Below are positions 28,565-36,082 of a DNA stretch of 64,000 nucleotides, in pieces; the stretch's first letter is position 1; every line of letters starts with the position of its first letter. The notes under the pieces were generated by a model. That model was not told where the DNA came from. It saw only the letters and a program-made list of their open reading frames with translations, and did not search any database. The position numbers and the translations under genes were made by a program. Source of the DNA: Mucilaginibacter sp. (GTDB taxonomy: Bacteria > Bacteroidota > Bacteroidia > Sphingobacteriales > Sphingobacteriaceae); the NCBI GenBank assembly GCA_030445275.1, contig JAUCSE010000040.1:104030-168029 (forward strand). Reading direction: 5' to 3'.

Positions 28565-29122
28565 ATGAAAAACTCAACAATCATAGCAACCTTAGCTTTG
28601 AGCACCCTCTTAACTTCAATGGTTAATATTTCAAACTCATCTATTCCAGATGGTGATAAAATTTCTTTGAACAGTGGTCCGAAAAAAACGATAGGCAATG
28701 CTGATTTCATGCTGGCTTCCGGTCCGAAAAAAACGATAGGTAATGCTGATTTCATGCTGGCCTCTGGTCCGAAAAAAACGATAGGTAATGCTGATTTCAT
28801 GCTGGCTTCCGGTCCGAAAAAAACGATAGGCAATGCTGATTTCATGCTGGCTTCCGGTCCGAAAAAAACGATAGGTAATGCTGATTTCATGCTGGCTTCC
28901 GGTCCGAAAAAAACGATAGGCAATGCTGATTTCATGCTGGCCTCTGGTCCGAAAAAAACGATAGGTAATGCTGATTTCATGCTGGCCTCTGGTCCGAAAA
29001 AAACGATAGGCAATGCTGATTTCATGCTGGCTTCCGGTCCGAAAAAAACGATAGGCAATGCTGATTTCATGCTGGCCTCTGGTCCGAAAAAAACGATAGG
29101 TAATGCTGATTTCACTGCATAA
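28565..29122 (+). CDS. Secreted repeat peptide precursor with ten copies of a 15-residue unit
   Basis: 185 residues. A signal peptide-like N terminus (MKNSTIIATLALSTLLTS) and a short spacer to residue 36 are followed by nine exact copies of SGPKKTIGNADFMLA and a tenth ending SGPKKTIGNADFTA-stop. The unit contains the same core (PKKTIGNAD) as the C termini of the two upstream peptides, so the gene looks like a multi-core precursor from which many identical peptides could be released. LA-SG junctions resemble signal-peptidase-like cleavage sites; no protease gene is adjacent. The opposite strand is also open because the unit length (45 bp) has no stops; that frame is a shadow. A hairpin follows at 29184. 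Function unknown. Confidence 0.65.
   Translation: MKNSTIIATLALSTLLTSMVNISNSSIPDGDKISLNSGPKKTIGNADFMLASGPKKTIGNADFMLASGPKKTIGNADFMLASGPKKTIGNADFMLASGPKKTIGNADFMLASGPKKTIGNADFMLASGPKKTIGNADFMLASGPKKTIGNADFMLASGPKKTIGNADFMLASGPKKTIGNADFTA
28673..29119 (+). repeat. Tandem 45-bp coding repeat, ten copies
   Basis: Nine 45-bp units and a 42-bp last unit. Units differ only at three bases: GGC or GGT for one glycine, and GCTTCC or GCCTCT for the Ala-Ser pair. All changes are synonymous, and the two marker sites occur in several combinations. There are no spacers between units, so this is not a CRISPR array. Confidence 0.95.
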
Positions 29123-29183
29123 TTGCTAACAATCTGCAAATAAACTTCAGGAATTGATCCTGTAAAAATAAATGATCATGCTA

Positions 29184-29216
29184 CAAGGGTTCATGCTATT
29201 AACAGTATGAACCCTT
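29184..29216. terminator. Hairpin downstream of the repeat-peptide gene
   Basis: CAAGGGTTCAT and ATGAACCCTTG form a perfect 11-bp stem with an 11-nt loop. There is no long T-run, so termination is probable but not certain. Confidence 0.6.
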
Positions 29217-29240
29217 GCTGTTGAAATCAATAAACATCAA

Positions 29241-29248
29241 TATATTTG
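29241..29248 (+). promoter_or_regulatory. -7 element of the M20 peptidase promoter
   Basis: TATATTTG matches TAnnTTTG, 18 bp ahead of the ATG. A weak -33 (GTTG, 29220-29223) lies 17 bp upstream. Confidence 0.5.
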
Positions 29249-29265
29249 CTGCAAATTAATAAACT

Positions 29266-30636
29266 ATGCAGCACATAAAGCAGTATGTAAACGATAACAA
29301 ACAGCGTTTGCTTGATGAATTGTTTGAACTTTTGCGTTTTCCTTCGGTTAGCGCCGACCCAAAATACAAAGCAGATGTATTAAAAACCGCCGACTATGTA
29401 GCACAAAAACTACGCGATGCAGGTGCCGACAATGTAGAAGTTTGTCCAACTGCCGGCTACCCTATAGTTTATGGCGAAAAAATAATTGATGCATCAAAAC
29501 CAACTGTATTGGTGTATGGCCATTATGATGTACAACCGCCAGATCCGCTGGAGCTGTGGAAAACCCCTCCTTTTGAACCAACCGTGCGCGATGGTAAAAT
29601 ATATGCCCGTGGTGCCTGTGATGATAAGGGTCAGTTTTATATGCATGTAAAGGCATTTGAACTGATGATGCAAACCAACACCCTGCCCTGCAATATTAAA
29701 TTTATGATTGAAGGCGAAGAGGAAGTGGGATCATCAAACCTGGGCATTTTTGTAAAAGCAAATAAAAGTAAGCTAAAAGCCGATGTTGTGCTGATATCTG
29801 ATACGTCGATGATTAGCATGGAGCATCCTTCGTTAGAAACAGGTTTACGCGGATTGTCATACCTGGAGGTTGAAGTAACAGGCCCTAACCGCGATTTGCA
29901 TTCTGGTGTATATGGTGGCGCGGTAGCTAACCCGGCTACCATACTGGCCAAAATGATAGCTTCGCTTCATGACGAAACCAACCATATCGCCATTCCCGGT
30001 TTTTATAACGATGTTATTGACTTAACGCCAGCCGAACGTACCGCGCTGAACAATGCGCCTTATAATGAGGAAGAATATAAAAAAGACCTGGATGTTGCCG
30101 AGCTTTGGGGCGAAAAAGGCTATACCACCTTTGAACGTACGGGCACCCGTCCTACCCTTGAGGTAAATGGCATTTGGGGTGGTTATATTGGCGAAGGCGC
30201 TAAAACCGTATTACCATCAAAGGCAAATGCTAAAATATCCATGCGTTTGGTGCCCAACCAAACCAGTGCGAAAATAACAGAGCTGTTCACCAAACATTTT
30301 TTAAGCATAGCCCCGGCCAATGTAAAAGTGAAGGTAACCCCGCATCATGGCGGTGAACCGGCTGTAACACCAACCGACAGTGTAGCCTATCGCGCGGCAC
30401 AAAAAGCCATCACCGAATCGTTCGGTAAAGATCCTATCCCAACACGCGGCGGTGGCAGTATACCTATTGTTGCCCTTTTTGAAGCCGAGCTTGGTCTTAA
30501 AACCGTACTGATGGGCTTTGGTTTGGACAGCGACGCCCTGCACTCGCCAAACGAGAAATATGATATTTTCAATTACTATAAAGGCATTGAAACCATCCCC
30601 TTGTTTCACAAATATTTTGCGGAGCTGAGTAAATAG
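29266..30636 (+). CDS. M20 family dipeptidase/peptidase
   Basis: 456 residues. The di-zinc site of the M20/ArgE/DapE family is clear: 'VLVYGHYDVQPPD' (His and Asp), 'YARGACDDKGQ' (bridging Asp), 'IEGEEEVGSSN' (catalytic and ligand Glu) and 'LISDTSM' (Asp), with the C-terminal His in 'DALHSPNEKYD'. The inserted dimerisation domain spans about 190-330. This arrangement is typical of Bacteroidota cytosolic dipeptidases such as carnosinase/CNDP2-like enzymes that cleave dipeptides with broad specificity. No signal peptide. It stands alone, with its own promoter and a family D hairpin behind it; there is no evidence that it processes the neighbouring secreted peptides. Confidence 0.9.
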   Translation: MQHIKQYVNDNKQRLLDELFELLRFPSVSADPKYKADVLKTADYVAQKLRDAGADNVEVCPTAGYPIVYGEKIIDASKPTVLVYGHYDVQPPDPLELWKTPPFEPTVRDGKIYARGACDDKGQFYMHVKAFELMMQTNTLPCNIKFMIEGEEEVGSSNLGIFVKANKSKLKADVVLISDTSMISMEHPSLETGLRGLSYLEVEVTGPNRDLHSGVYGGAVANPATILAKMIASLHDETNHIAIPGFYNDVIDLTPAERTALNNAPYNEEEYKKDLDVAELWGEKGYTTFERTGTRPTLEVNGIWGGYIGEGAKTVLPSKANAKISMRLVPNQTSAKITELFTKHFLSIAPANVKVKVTPHHGGEPAVTPTDSVAYRAAQKAITESFGKDPIPTRGGGSIPIVALFEAELGLKTVLMGFGLDSDALHSPNEKYDIFNYYKGIETIPLFHKYFAELSK

Positions 30637-30689
30637 TTTTGGGATCAAGGACGAAGGACTGTTAGACAAAAGACAACTTTCAGGTTCAA

Positions 30690-30721
30690 GCCCTACGAAG
30701 TTTTTAAAGCTTCGTAAGGCC
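30690..30721. repeat. Dispersed hairpin family D, copy 3 (terminator-like)
   Basis: GCCCTACGAAG and CTTCGTAAGGC arms followed by a T-run, 54 bp after the M20 stop. Sequence is related to 19902-19934 and 21230-21262. Confidence 0.65.
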
Positions 30722-30740
30722 TTTTTTTATTATTCACTTG

Positions 30741-30799
30741 TCATCCTGAGGAACGAAGGATCTATTTAACGATCAGATCCTTCGTTCCTCAGGATGACA
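30741..30799. repeat. Dispersed palindrome family B
   Basis: TCATCCTGAGGAACGAAGGATC at the left is repeated as its reverse complement at the right, separated by about 12 bp. It is located between convergent genes. A looser relative lies near 60607. Confidence 0.6.
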
Positions 30800-30829
30800 T
30801 TTTTTTTATAATTAATTCAAACCGGATAA

Positions 30830-31294
30830 TCACTTCAACTTCAATTTCATTCCTTCATGGGTACTCTGAAAACCCATTGACTCATAAAATCTGATAGCGT
30901 CTGGTCTTTTTTTATCAGAGGTAAGCTGAATTAAATGACAGCCCTTTTCCTTTGCCCGGTTTATAGCATATTCAAATACCCAGGCTCCAATGCCTTGTCC
31001 CCGGTATTTAGAACTGATTCTTACTGCTTCAATTTGAGCTCTCAATCCACCCTTATACGTCAGATATTGAATAAATGTCATTTGAAATGTGGCAACTTTG
31101 TCGCCGTTTATTTCTACAATGGTTAACTCCTGATTAGGATCAGCCTGAATTTTTTCGAATGCCCGGATGTATTTATCTGAAATAATAGCTCCTGGTTTTT
31201 CTCTTCCAATTCCAAGCGTATCGTCTGCAAGCATCGCGATAATTTCGGGAAGGTCTTTTTTAGTTGCCAATCTGAATGTAAGCTCTTCGCTCAT
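30830..31294 (-). CDS. GNAT family N-acetyltransferase
   Basis: 154 residues. Motif A for acetyl-CoA binding is visible as 'ISSKYRGQGIGAWVFEYAI' (R/Q-x-x-G-x-G/A), the following helix as 'NRAKEKGCHLIQLTSDKKR' and motif B as 'AIRFYESMGF'. Motif order and length are standard for single-domain GNATs. The acceptor, whether amine, peptide or small molecule, cannot be told; no resistance-type hallmark is apparent. It lies alone between repeat-filled gaps. Confidence 0.85.
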   Translation of the reverse strand: MSEELTFRLATKKDLPEIIAMLADDTLGIGREKPGAIISDKYIRAFEKIQADPNQELTIVEINGDKVATFQMTFIQYLTYKGGLRAQIEAVRISSKYRGQGIGAWVFEYAINRAKEKGCHLIQLTSDKKRPDAIRFYESMGFQSTHEGMKLKLK

Positions 31295-31352
31295 AATTAA
31301 GTTTAATTAGTATTTTAACAATGCTAAAACAGTTTATAACTCCTGCCTGCCT

Positions 31353-31410
31353 ATTCAAGCGTCCTTCGCTTGAATATTAATCTGAAGTAAGCGCCCTCCG
31401 CTTGAACTGG
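31353..31410. repeat. Dispersed palindrome family C, two units
   Basis: TTCAAGCGTCCTTCGCTTGAA, then a second, less perfect unit with AAGCGCCCTCCGCTT. See 37686-37812 for the largest cluster. Confidence 0.65.
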
Positions 31411-31616
31411 CGCAGGGCACGCACCGGGCACCTTTTTATACAAATTTGATATGAAAAAATACAATAAAGCCCTGGAAACTGGCACAACGCTGACCTAAAA
31501 CGGTAATATTAATGTAAGAAAAAAGAAACAATAATATTACAGCTTTTTCTTATATTCACTTGAAACAAATCAACCTGATAGACAGTATTATACTATAATA
31601 TATAAAACACACTATT

Positions 31617-31742
31617 ATGGAAACTAAAGAAAAATCAAAGAGCGAAACATCAAAGGAAATTCGCGACCCAAAAGCAACCAAACAAGAAAAAAGTACAGCC
31701 ACAAAAGTTGCAAGCAGGTTTAAAAGAAAACCGCTTTTATAA
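31617..31742 (+). CDS. Small Lys-rich hypothetical protein
   Basis: 41 residues (METKEKSKSETSKEIRDPKA...), highly charged with Lys, Glu, Ser and Thr and no hydrophobic segment; probably disordered. The upstream region 31500-31615 is AT-rich with a repeated TAATATTA, and the downstream T-containing stretch precedes the convergent epimerase gene. Basic composition (12 Lys/Arg) resembles small nucleic-acid-associated proteins, but that is only a possibility. I do not recognise a family. Confidence 0.4.
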   Translation: METKEKSKSETSKEIRDPKATKQEKSTATKVASRFKRKPLL

Positions 31743-31788
31743 GTACCGATAACAAAACAGGTCGATGATGATTCACCGACCTGCTTGC

Positions 31789-32922
31789 CTATATCTTATG
31801 ATGTTCACAACTGGTTAAAAAAGCCTCACTGGCATCGGCTCCAATGCCTGGCTCATCGCTAATATCAAGTTTATAACCTTCATACGTTACCCCTCCAATG
31901 CAGGGATCCTGCAGATGCCCCAGCATACAGGTATCCATATCATAAAATTGAATATTAGGGCTGGCATATACAAAATGCAATTTAGCACTCAAGGCTATAC
32001 GACTTTCCAGCATACCACCCATCATACAGGCAATACCTTTTTTTGCCGCTTCGTCATGGATCTTTTTAGCCTCCCATATACCGCCAGATTTAGCCATTTT
32101 GATGTTGATATAATGACAGGAGCCACTGTTGATCTGTTTACGGGCATCATGATGGTTGTACACACTTTCGTCGGCCATAATTTTTACCGGCGATACCTGC
32201 ATCAGCTCAGGCAAACGATCGTCATACCAGGTACGCATGGGCTGCTCACAAAACTCAATATCATATTGCCCTAATGCCTGCAGGGCAAAAACAGCACCAT
32301 CAAAACTCCAACCCTGGTTGGCATCAATACGGATCTTCAGATCATTCCCTACCGCTTCGCGGATCTGCCTGATGCGTTCTACATCATCAATCGCGTTTTT
32401 CCCCAGTTTAACTTTCAATATACTGGCTCCCGTAGCTTTAAAATCAAGCGCCTTTAACGCCATAGCATGCGGTCCGGCTATACCAATGGTAATGTCCGAT
32501 TCCACCTCGCGCTTTTTGCCTCCCAAAAACTGGTACAATGGCAAACCTGCATTTTTTGCGGCGATATCAAACAACGCAATATCAAAGGCGCTTTTGATAG
32601 TGGTATTGCCAGCGGTAAAACTATGCAGCTGTTGCATACGTGCCGGAATATCGAGTGCGTCCTGTCCTTTCCACAGCTTGGCGAACTCACGGGCCATTAC
32701 CAGGCAGGTATCCTGCGTTTCGCCAACGATCATGGGGAAGGCTGAGCACTCGCCAACGCCATAAAAGCCGGCATCGGTGTGTACACGGATAAAAACATTC
32801 TGGGCATGATCCATAGTCCCCGTGGCAATGGTGAACGGTTCCATGGGGATGCTGAAACGGTATATATCAATATGGGTAATAATTACTTTATCTTTCACTA
32901 TATGGGTGTTTGAATGAAACAA
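31789..32922 (-). CDS. Dipeptide epimerase of the enolase superfamily (MR/MLE)
   Basis: 377 residues. Enolase-superfamily barrel residues are in place: the KxK motif Lys170-Val-Lys172, metal ligands Asp200, Glu226 and Asp251, and the second acid/base Lys275 ('NIKMAKSGG'). The C-terminal 'FYDMDT' provides Asp328-x-Asp330, the DxD motif that binds the substrate's amino group in dipeptide epimerases. Such enzymes interconvert L,L and L,D dipeptides such as Ala-Glu from murein turnover; specificity varies. The first 10 residues are uncertain; Met27 is too late to be the start. No murein-recycling gene sits next to it. Confidence 0.83.
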   Translation of the reverse strand: MFHSNTHIVKDKVIITHIDIYRFSIPMEPFTIATGTMDHAQNVFIRVHTDAGFYGVGECSAFPMIVGETQDTCLVMAREFAKLWKGQDALDIPARMQQLHSFTAGNTTIKSAFDIALFDIAAKNAGLPLYQFLGGKKREVESDITIGIAGPHAMALKALDFKATGASILKVKLGKNAIDDVERIRQIREAVGNDLKIRIDANQGWSFDGAVFALQALGQYDIEFCEQPMRTWYDDRLPELMQVSPVKIMADESVYNHHDARKQINSGSCHYINIKMAKSGGIWEAKKIHDEAAKKGIACMMGGMLESRIALSAKLHFVYASPNIQFYDMDTCMLGHLQDPCIGGVTYEGYKLDISDEPGIGADASEAFLTSCEHHKI

Positions 32923-33242
32923 CTAATATACATGGTTTATGTTTTTTATGGCGAAAAATTGACTTTGGAGATGGAAGACTCTGGATAAAGAACGAAGGAC
33001 AAAAGATAAAGGACTACTCCGCGTCATTGCTGCGAGGTACGAAGACAACCGACCGGAGGGAGCTCATTAATACCTAATAAAAGCAAACACAACATTAATA
33101 ATCTCAATGCTGTACAGAGCAGACAGACAAGTTTATACCTAAACAATCGATCTGCTTTCGTAGAGATTGCTTCGTACCTCGCAATGACGTAACTTTTAAA
33201 ATGCCGTTAAAAGCTGGGTTTTGTAACATTTTGCCCCATAAA
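32923..33242. other. 320-bp intergenic region dominated by a family A repeat
   Basis: Lies between divergent genes. It contains the repeat described at 33022-33189, preceded by a purine-rich stretch (GAACGAAGGACAAAAGATAA). No gene is seen. Confidence 0.5.
33022..33189. repeat. Dispersed repeat family A, degenerate copy
   Basis: The right arm (33161-33189) is identical to the 29-bp arm of the 42935-42963 copy. The left arm (33022-33050) is related but interrupted by extra bases, so pairing is imperfect. The two arms are 110 bp apart, with CTGTACAGAGCAG in between, also found at the 42 kb copy. Confidence 0.7.
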
Positions 33243-33273
33243 TTTGCACATTAATACTATTACTTTATATTTG
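33243..33273 (+). promoter_or_regulatory. Consensus Bacteroidota promoter of the DUF4290-murA unit
   Basis: TTTG at 33243-33246, exactly 19 bp, then TATATTTG at 33266-33273, a perfect fit to the sigma-ABfr-type TTTG-N19-TAnnTTTG. The start codon is 105 bp downstream. Confidence 0.75.
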
Positions 33274-33377
33274 CGTTACTACAATACAATAATAATTCAA
33301 TTTTAGCCGCCTTAGCCCTAACTATTACAGGGAAAAGCCGCCTGGCTAACTTAAAACTTTCTTAATAATAACTTAAC

Positions 33378-34121
33378 ATGGCTCAACAAAACACGCCTGC
33401 ACAATTTGATTATAACTCAACCAGGAATAAACTTATCCTGTCTGAATATGGCCGCAACGTACAAAATATGGTAAAATATATTGTTGCGTTGCCCACAAAA
33501 GAAGAACGTAACCGCTACGCACAAGTGGTGATTGACCTGATGGGCTTTTTAAACCCCCATCTGCGCGACGTTGCCGACTTTAAGCATAAACTTTGGGATC
33601 ACCTGCACATCATATCTGATTACCAGATAGATGTTGACTCACCTTACCCAAAACCAACACCCGAGGCTATACACCTTAAACCACAACCGTTAAGATACCC
33701 TCACCAGCGTATTAAATACAAGCACTATGGCAAAACCATTGAGCTGATGATTGAAAAGGCAAAGAGCATTGAAGATCCGGATCGTAAACGCCATATGGTG
33801 CAGGCCGTGGCCAATTTCATGAAAATGGCCTACGTACAATGGAACAAGGATTCGGTTTCTGACGAAAGCATTCTGTCTGACCTTTATGCCTTATCAGGTG
33901 GTACTTTAAAATTGGAAGAGAACATCAACCTTAACCGTGTTGAATTCCGTCCGAATAATTTCCCTAACCAGAATAACAATAACAACAACCGCGGTCGTAC
34001 CAATAATAACCAGAATAATCGCGGTGGTGGTGGCGGCGGTGGTCGTTCCAATAACAACAACCCACGTAACAACAATAATAACAACCGCAACCGCAATAGC
34101 GGCGGCGCTAAGAAATATTAA
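33378..34121 (+). CDS. DUF4290 protein with Asn/Arg/Gly-rich tail
   Basis: 247 residues. The N-terminal about 180 residues are the DUF4290 domain, a Bacteroidota-specific family with the conserved start 'FDYNSTRNKLILSEYGRNVQ' and 'LMGFLNPHLRDVADFKHKLWDHL'. The C-terminal 60 residues are low complexity, Asn-rich interspersed with Arg-Gly, and likely disordered; RG-type tails can bind RNA. The gene precedes murA, a neighbourhood often kept in this phylum, suggesting a role near cell-wall synthesis or growth. Biochemical function is unknown. It has a consensus promoter and a terminator before murA. Confidence 0.85.
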   Translation: MAQQNTPAQFDYNSTRNKLILSEYGRNVQNMVKYIVALPTKEERNRYAQVVIDLMGFLNPHLRDVADFKHKLWDHLHIISDYQIDVDSPYPKPTPEAIHLKPQPLRYPHQRIKYKHYGKTIELMIEKAKSIEDPDRKRHMVQAVANFMKMAYVQWNKDSVSDESILSDLYALSGGTLKLEENINLNRVEFRPNNFPNQNNNNNNRGRTNNNQNNRGGGGGGGRSNNNNPRNNNNNNRNRNSGGAKKY

Positions 34122-34122
34122 T

Positions 34123-34460
34123 AGTTCACTGGTTCATTAGTGATCATTGGTTCATTGGTCTTTTCTGATGAACATTTATAAAATTCAACAACCCGGATAT
34201 CTTAACAAGTATCCGGGTTGTTTGGTTTAGCACCTATCCATACCGCTTGGTTTGTCCCAAAAAAATCAAAACTTTTTAAAGTTTTAAAAACGTGTAATTA
34301 ACGTTCATTTCGGGATCATTTTCGTCAATTTTTGCACTTTTATCCTCAATTTTCGATTAATTTCATCGTTTTTTTATAACGATTCTGCAGAAAAATCAAC
34401 TTTAAGAAGTTTTGCCCTATCAATGAACCAATGAGCGCTAATGAACTAATGAACCATGAA
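34123..34460. repeat. Inverted repeat of GGTTCATTAGT-type words flanking the DUF4290-murA gap
   Basis: Left arm 34123-34160 (CTGGTTCATTAG, TCATTGGTTCATTGG) and right arm 34421-34460 (GAACCAATGA, GAACTAATGAACCA) are near-complementary. Between them lie the terminator at 34187 and a T-rich stretch. Confidence 0.55.
34187..34225 (+). terminator. Intrinsic terminator after the DUF4290 gene
   Basis: AACAACCCGGATA and TATCCGGGTTGTT arms with a 10-nt loop, then TTGG. GC-rich core and location 66 bp after the stop support termination. Confidence 0.75.
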
Positions 34461-34564
34461 AAGAATGTCCATTTATTTTATAATCTTTGCCGGTAAATAG
34501 CGTACATTAAACCGAGCTTAATGTACATAACAACGGAATGAGGACCTATCAATTATAAACTCCT

Positions 34565-35872
34565 ATGACTAACGCATTTGTGATAAACGGCGGGAAACCG
34601 CTAAAGGGTGAGATAACTCCGCAGGGAGCAAAAAATGAGGCTTTACAAGTAATTTCGGCGGTATTGTTAACCGATCAAAAAGTTACAATCAGCAATATAC
34701 CTGATATAAAAGATGTAAATAAATTGATAGAGTTATTGGGCGATATGGGTGTTATTGTGGAGAAAACCGCTGCCGATACCTATACCTTTATAGCCAAAAA
34801 CATTGACCAGGACTTTTTTCAGTCAGAAACCTTTAAGTCAAAAGGTGGCGGTCTGCGCGGGTCTATCATGATCGTAGGGCCGTTACTGGCACGTTTTGGC
34901 AAAGCATCCATACCCAAGCCAGGTGGCGATAAAATTGGCCGTAGAAGGCTGGATACGCACTTCCTGGGTTTCGAAAAGCTGGGTGCCCGGTTTGACTATA
35001 ACCCTGCCGATGGCTTTTTTAATGTTGACGCATCAAACCTGAGGGGTACTTATATCCTGCTTGATGAGGCATCGGTTACCGGTACAGCCAACATCGTGAT
35101 GGCCGCTGTTTTGGCCAAAGGTACCACCACCATTTATAATGCCGCCTGCGAGCCTTATTTGCAGCAGCTTTGCAAAATGCTGAATCGCATGGGCGCTAAA
35201 ATAAGCGGCATAGGTTCAAACTTATTAACTATTGAGGGTGTAACCTCGCTGGGTGGTACAGCGCACCGTTTACTACCTGATATGATCGAGATAGGCTCGT
35301 TTATTGGTCTTGCTGCCATGACCGGTTCCGAGATCACTATTAAAGATGTAAAATACCCCGAACTGGGCATGATACCCGATGTATTTAAACGCCTGGGTAT
35401 TAAGCTTGAACTGCGCGGCGATGATATTTATATTCCTGCTCAGGATCATTACGAAATTGAAACTTTTATTGATGGCTCCATCATGACGGTTGCCGATGCT
35501 CCGTGGCCGGGCTTTACCCCCGACTTGATCAGTATTGTGCTGGTTGTAGCCATACAAGCCAAGGGATCGGTACTTATCCATCAAAAAATGTTTGAGAGCC
35601 GTTTATTCTTTGTGGATAAACTGCTGGATATGGGTGCACAGATCATACTATGCGATCCGCACCGTGCTACCGTTATTGGTTTGGATAAACAAGTACAATT
35701 GCGCGGTATCTCCATGACCTCGCCTGATATCCGGGCCGGGGTTGCTTTATTGATAGCAGCTTTATCGGCACAAGGCCAATCAACCATTTATAATATTGAG
35801 CAAATTGAACGCGGCTACCAGCACATTGACGATCGCCTGAAAGCACTTGGCGCTGATATAACGAGGATATAA
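34565..35872 (+). CDS. murA: UDP-N-acetylglucosamine 1-carboxyvinyltransferase MurA
   Basis: 435 residues. It catalyses the first committed step of peptidoglycan synthesis, transferring enolpyruvate from PEP to UDP-GlcNAc in the cytoplasm. The EPSP-synthase-like two-domain fold is evident: 'PQGAKNEALQ' (Lys23-Asn24 of the active site) near the N terminus, a catalytic loop 'KPGGDKIGRRRLDTH' (118-132) and 'DMIEIGSFIGLAAMTG'. In most MurA the loop has Cys (GGC, E. coli Cys115), the target of fosfomycin; here it is Asp122. Asp supports catalysis in Chlamydia and Mycobacterium and confers fosfomycin insensitivity. Length and remaining motifs are normal, so it should be functional. Confidence 0.94.
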   Translation: MTNAFVINGGKPLKGEITPQGAKNEALQVISAVLLTDQKVTISNIPDIKDVNKLIELLGDMGVIVEKTAADTYTFIAKNIDQDFFQSETFKSKGGGLRGSIMIVGPLLARFGKASIPKPGGDKIGRRRLDTHFLGFEKLGARFDYNPADGFFNVDASNLRGTYILLDEASVTGTANIVMAAVLAKGTTTIYNAACEPYLQQLCKMLNRMGAKISGIGSNLLTIEGVTSLGGTAHRLLPDMIEIGSFIGLAAMTGSEITIKDVKYPELGMIPDVFKRLGIKLELRGDDIYIPAQDHYEIETFIDGSIMTVADAPWPGFTPDLISIVLVVAIQAKGSVLIHQKMFESRLFFVDKLLDMGAQIILCDPHRATVIGLDKQVQLRGISMTSPDIRAGVALLIAALSAQGQSTIYNIEQIERGYQHIDDRLKALGADITRI

Positions 35873-35879
35873 TATTGAG

Positions 35880-36030
35880 GGGAAAAGTTAAAGGCGAAAG
35901 GTTAAAGGTAAAAGGTTAGTTACTTGTATTAGTAAAAAAGCCTTTTACCTTTTATCTTTTTAGCTACAAATCAACCTTTTACCTTTAGCCCTTTACCTTT
36001 AGCCCCAAATTAAGCTTTTGCCTTTCTACC
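35880..36030. repeat. Purine/pyrimidine-biased inverted repeat (AAAGGTTAAAGG words)
   Basis: Left: repeated AAAGGTAAAAGGTTAG. Right: CCTTTTACCTTTTATC, then CCTTTTACCTTTAGCC twice. The strands can fold back into a long imperfect hairpin in the murA-GT39 gap. Confidence 0.6.
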
Positions 36031-36082
36031 CTAAATTACTACCTTTAAAAAACCTGCATTATAAAACCCACATCAGAAAAGA

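Noticed and set aside
28673..29119. CRISPR array
   Set aside because: Units are contiguous and identical in length with no unique spacers, and the region is a coding frame.
28519..29139. Minus-strand frame of 206 residues across the 45-bp repeats (SALPIVFFGPEASMK repeats)
   Set aside because: It exists because a 45-bp repeat without stops is open on both strands. All variation is silent in the plus frame, and the plus frame has a signal peptide and fits the two neighbouring peptides.
33884..34096. Leu/Arg/Pro-rich minus-strand frame
   Set aside because: It is the antisense of the Asn/Gly/Arg-rich tail of the DUF4290 protein.
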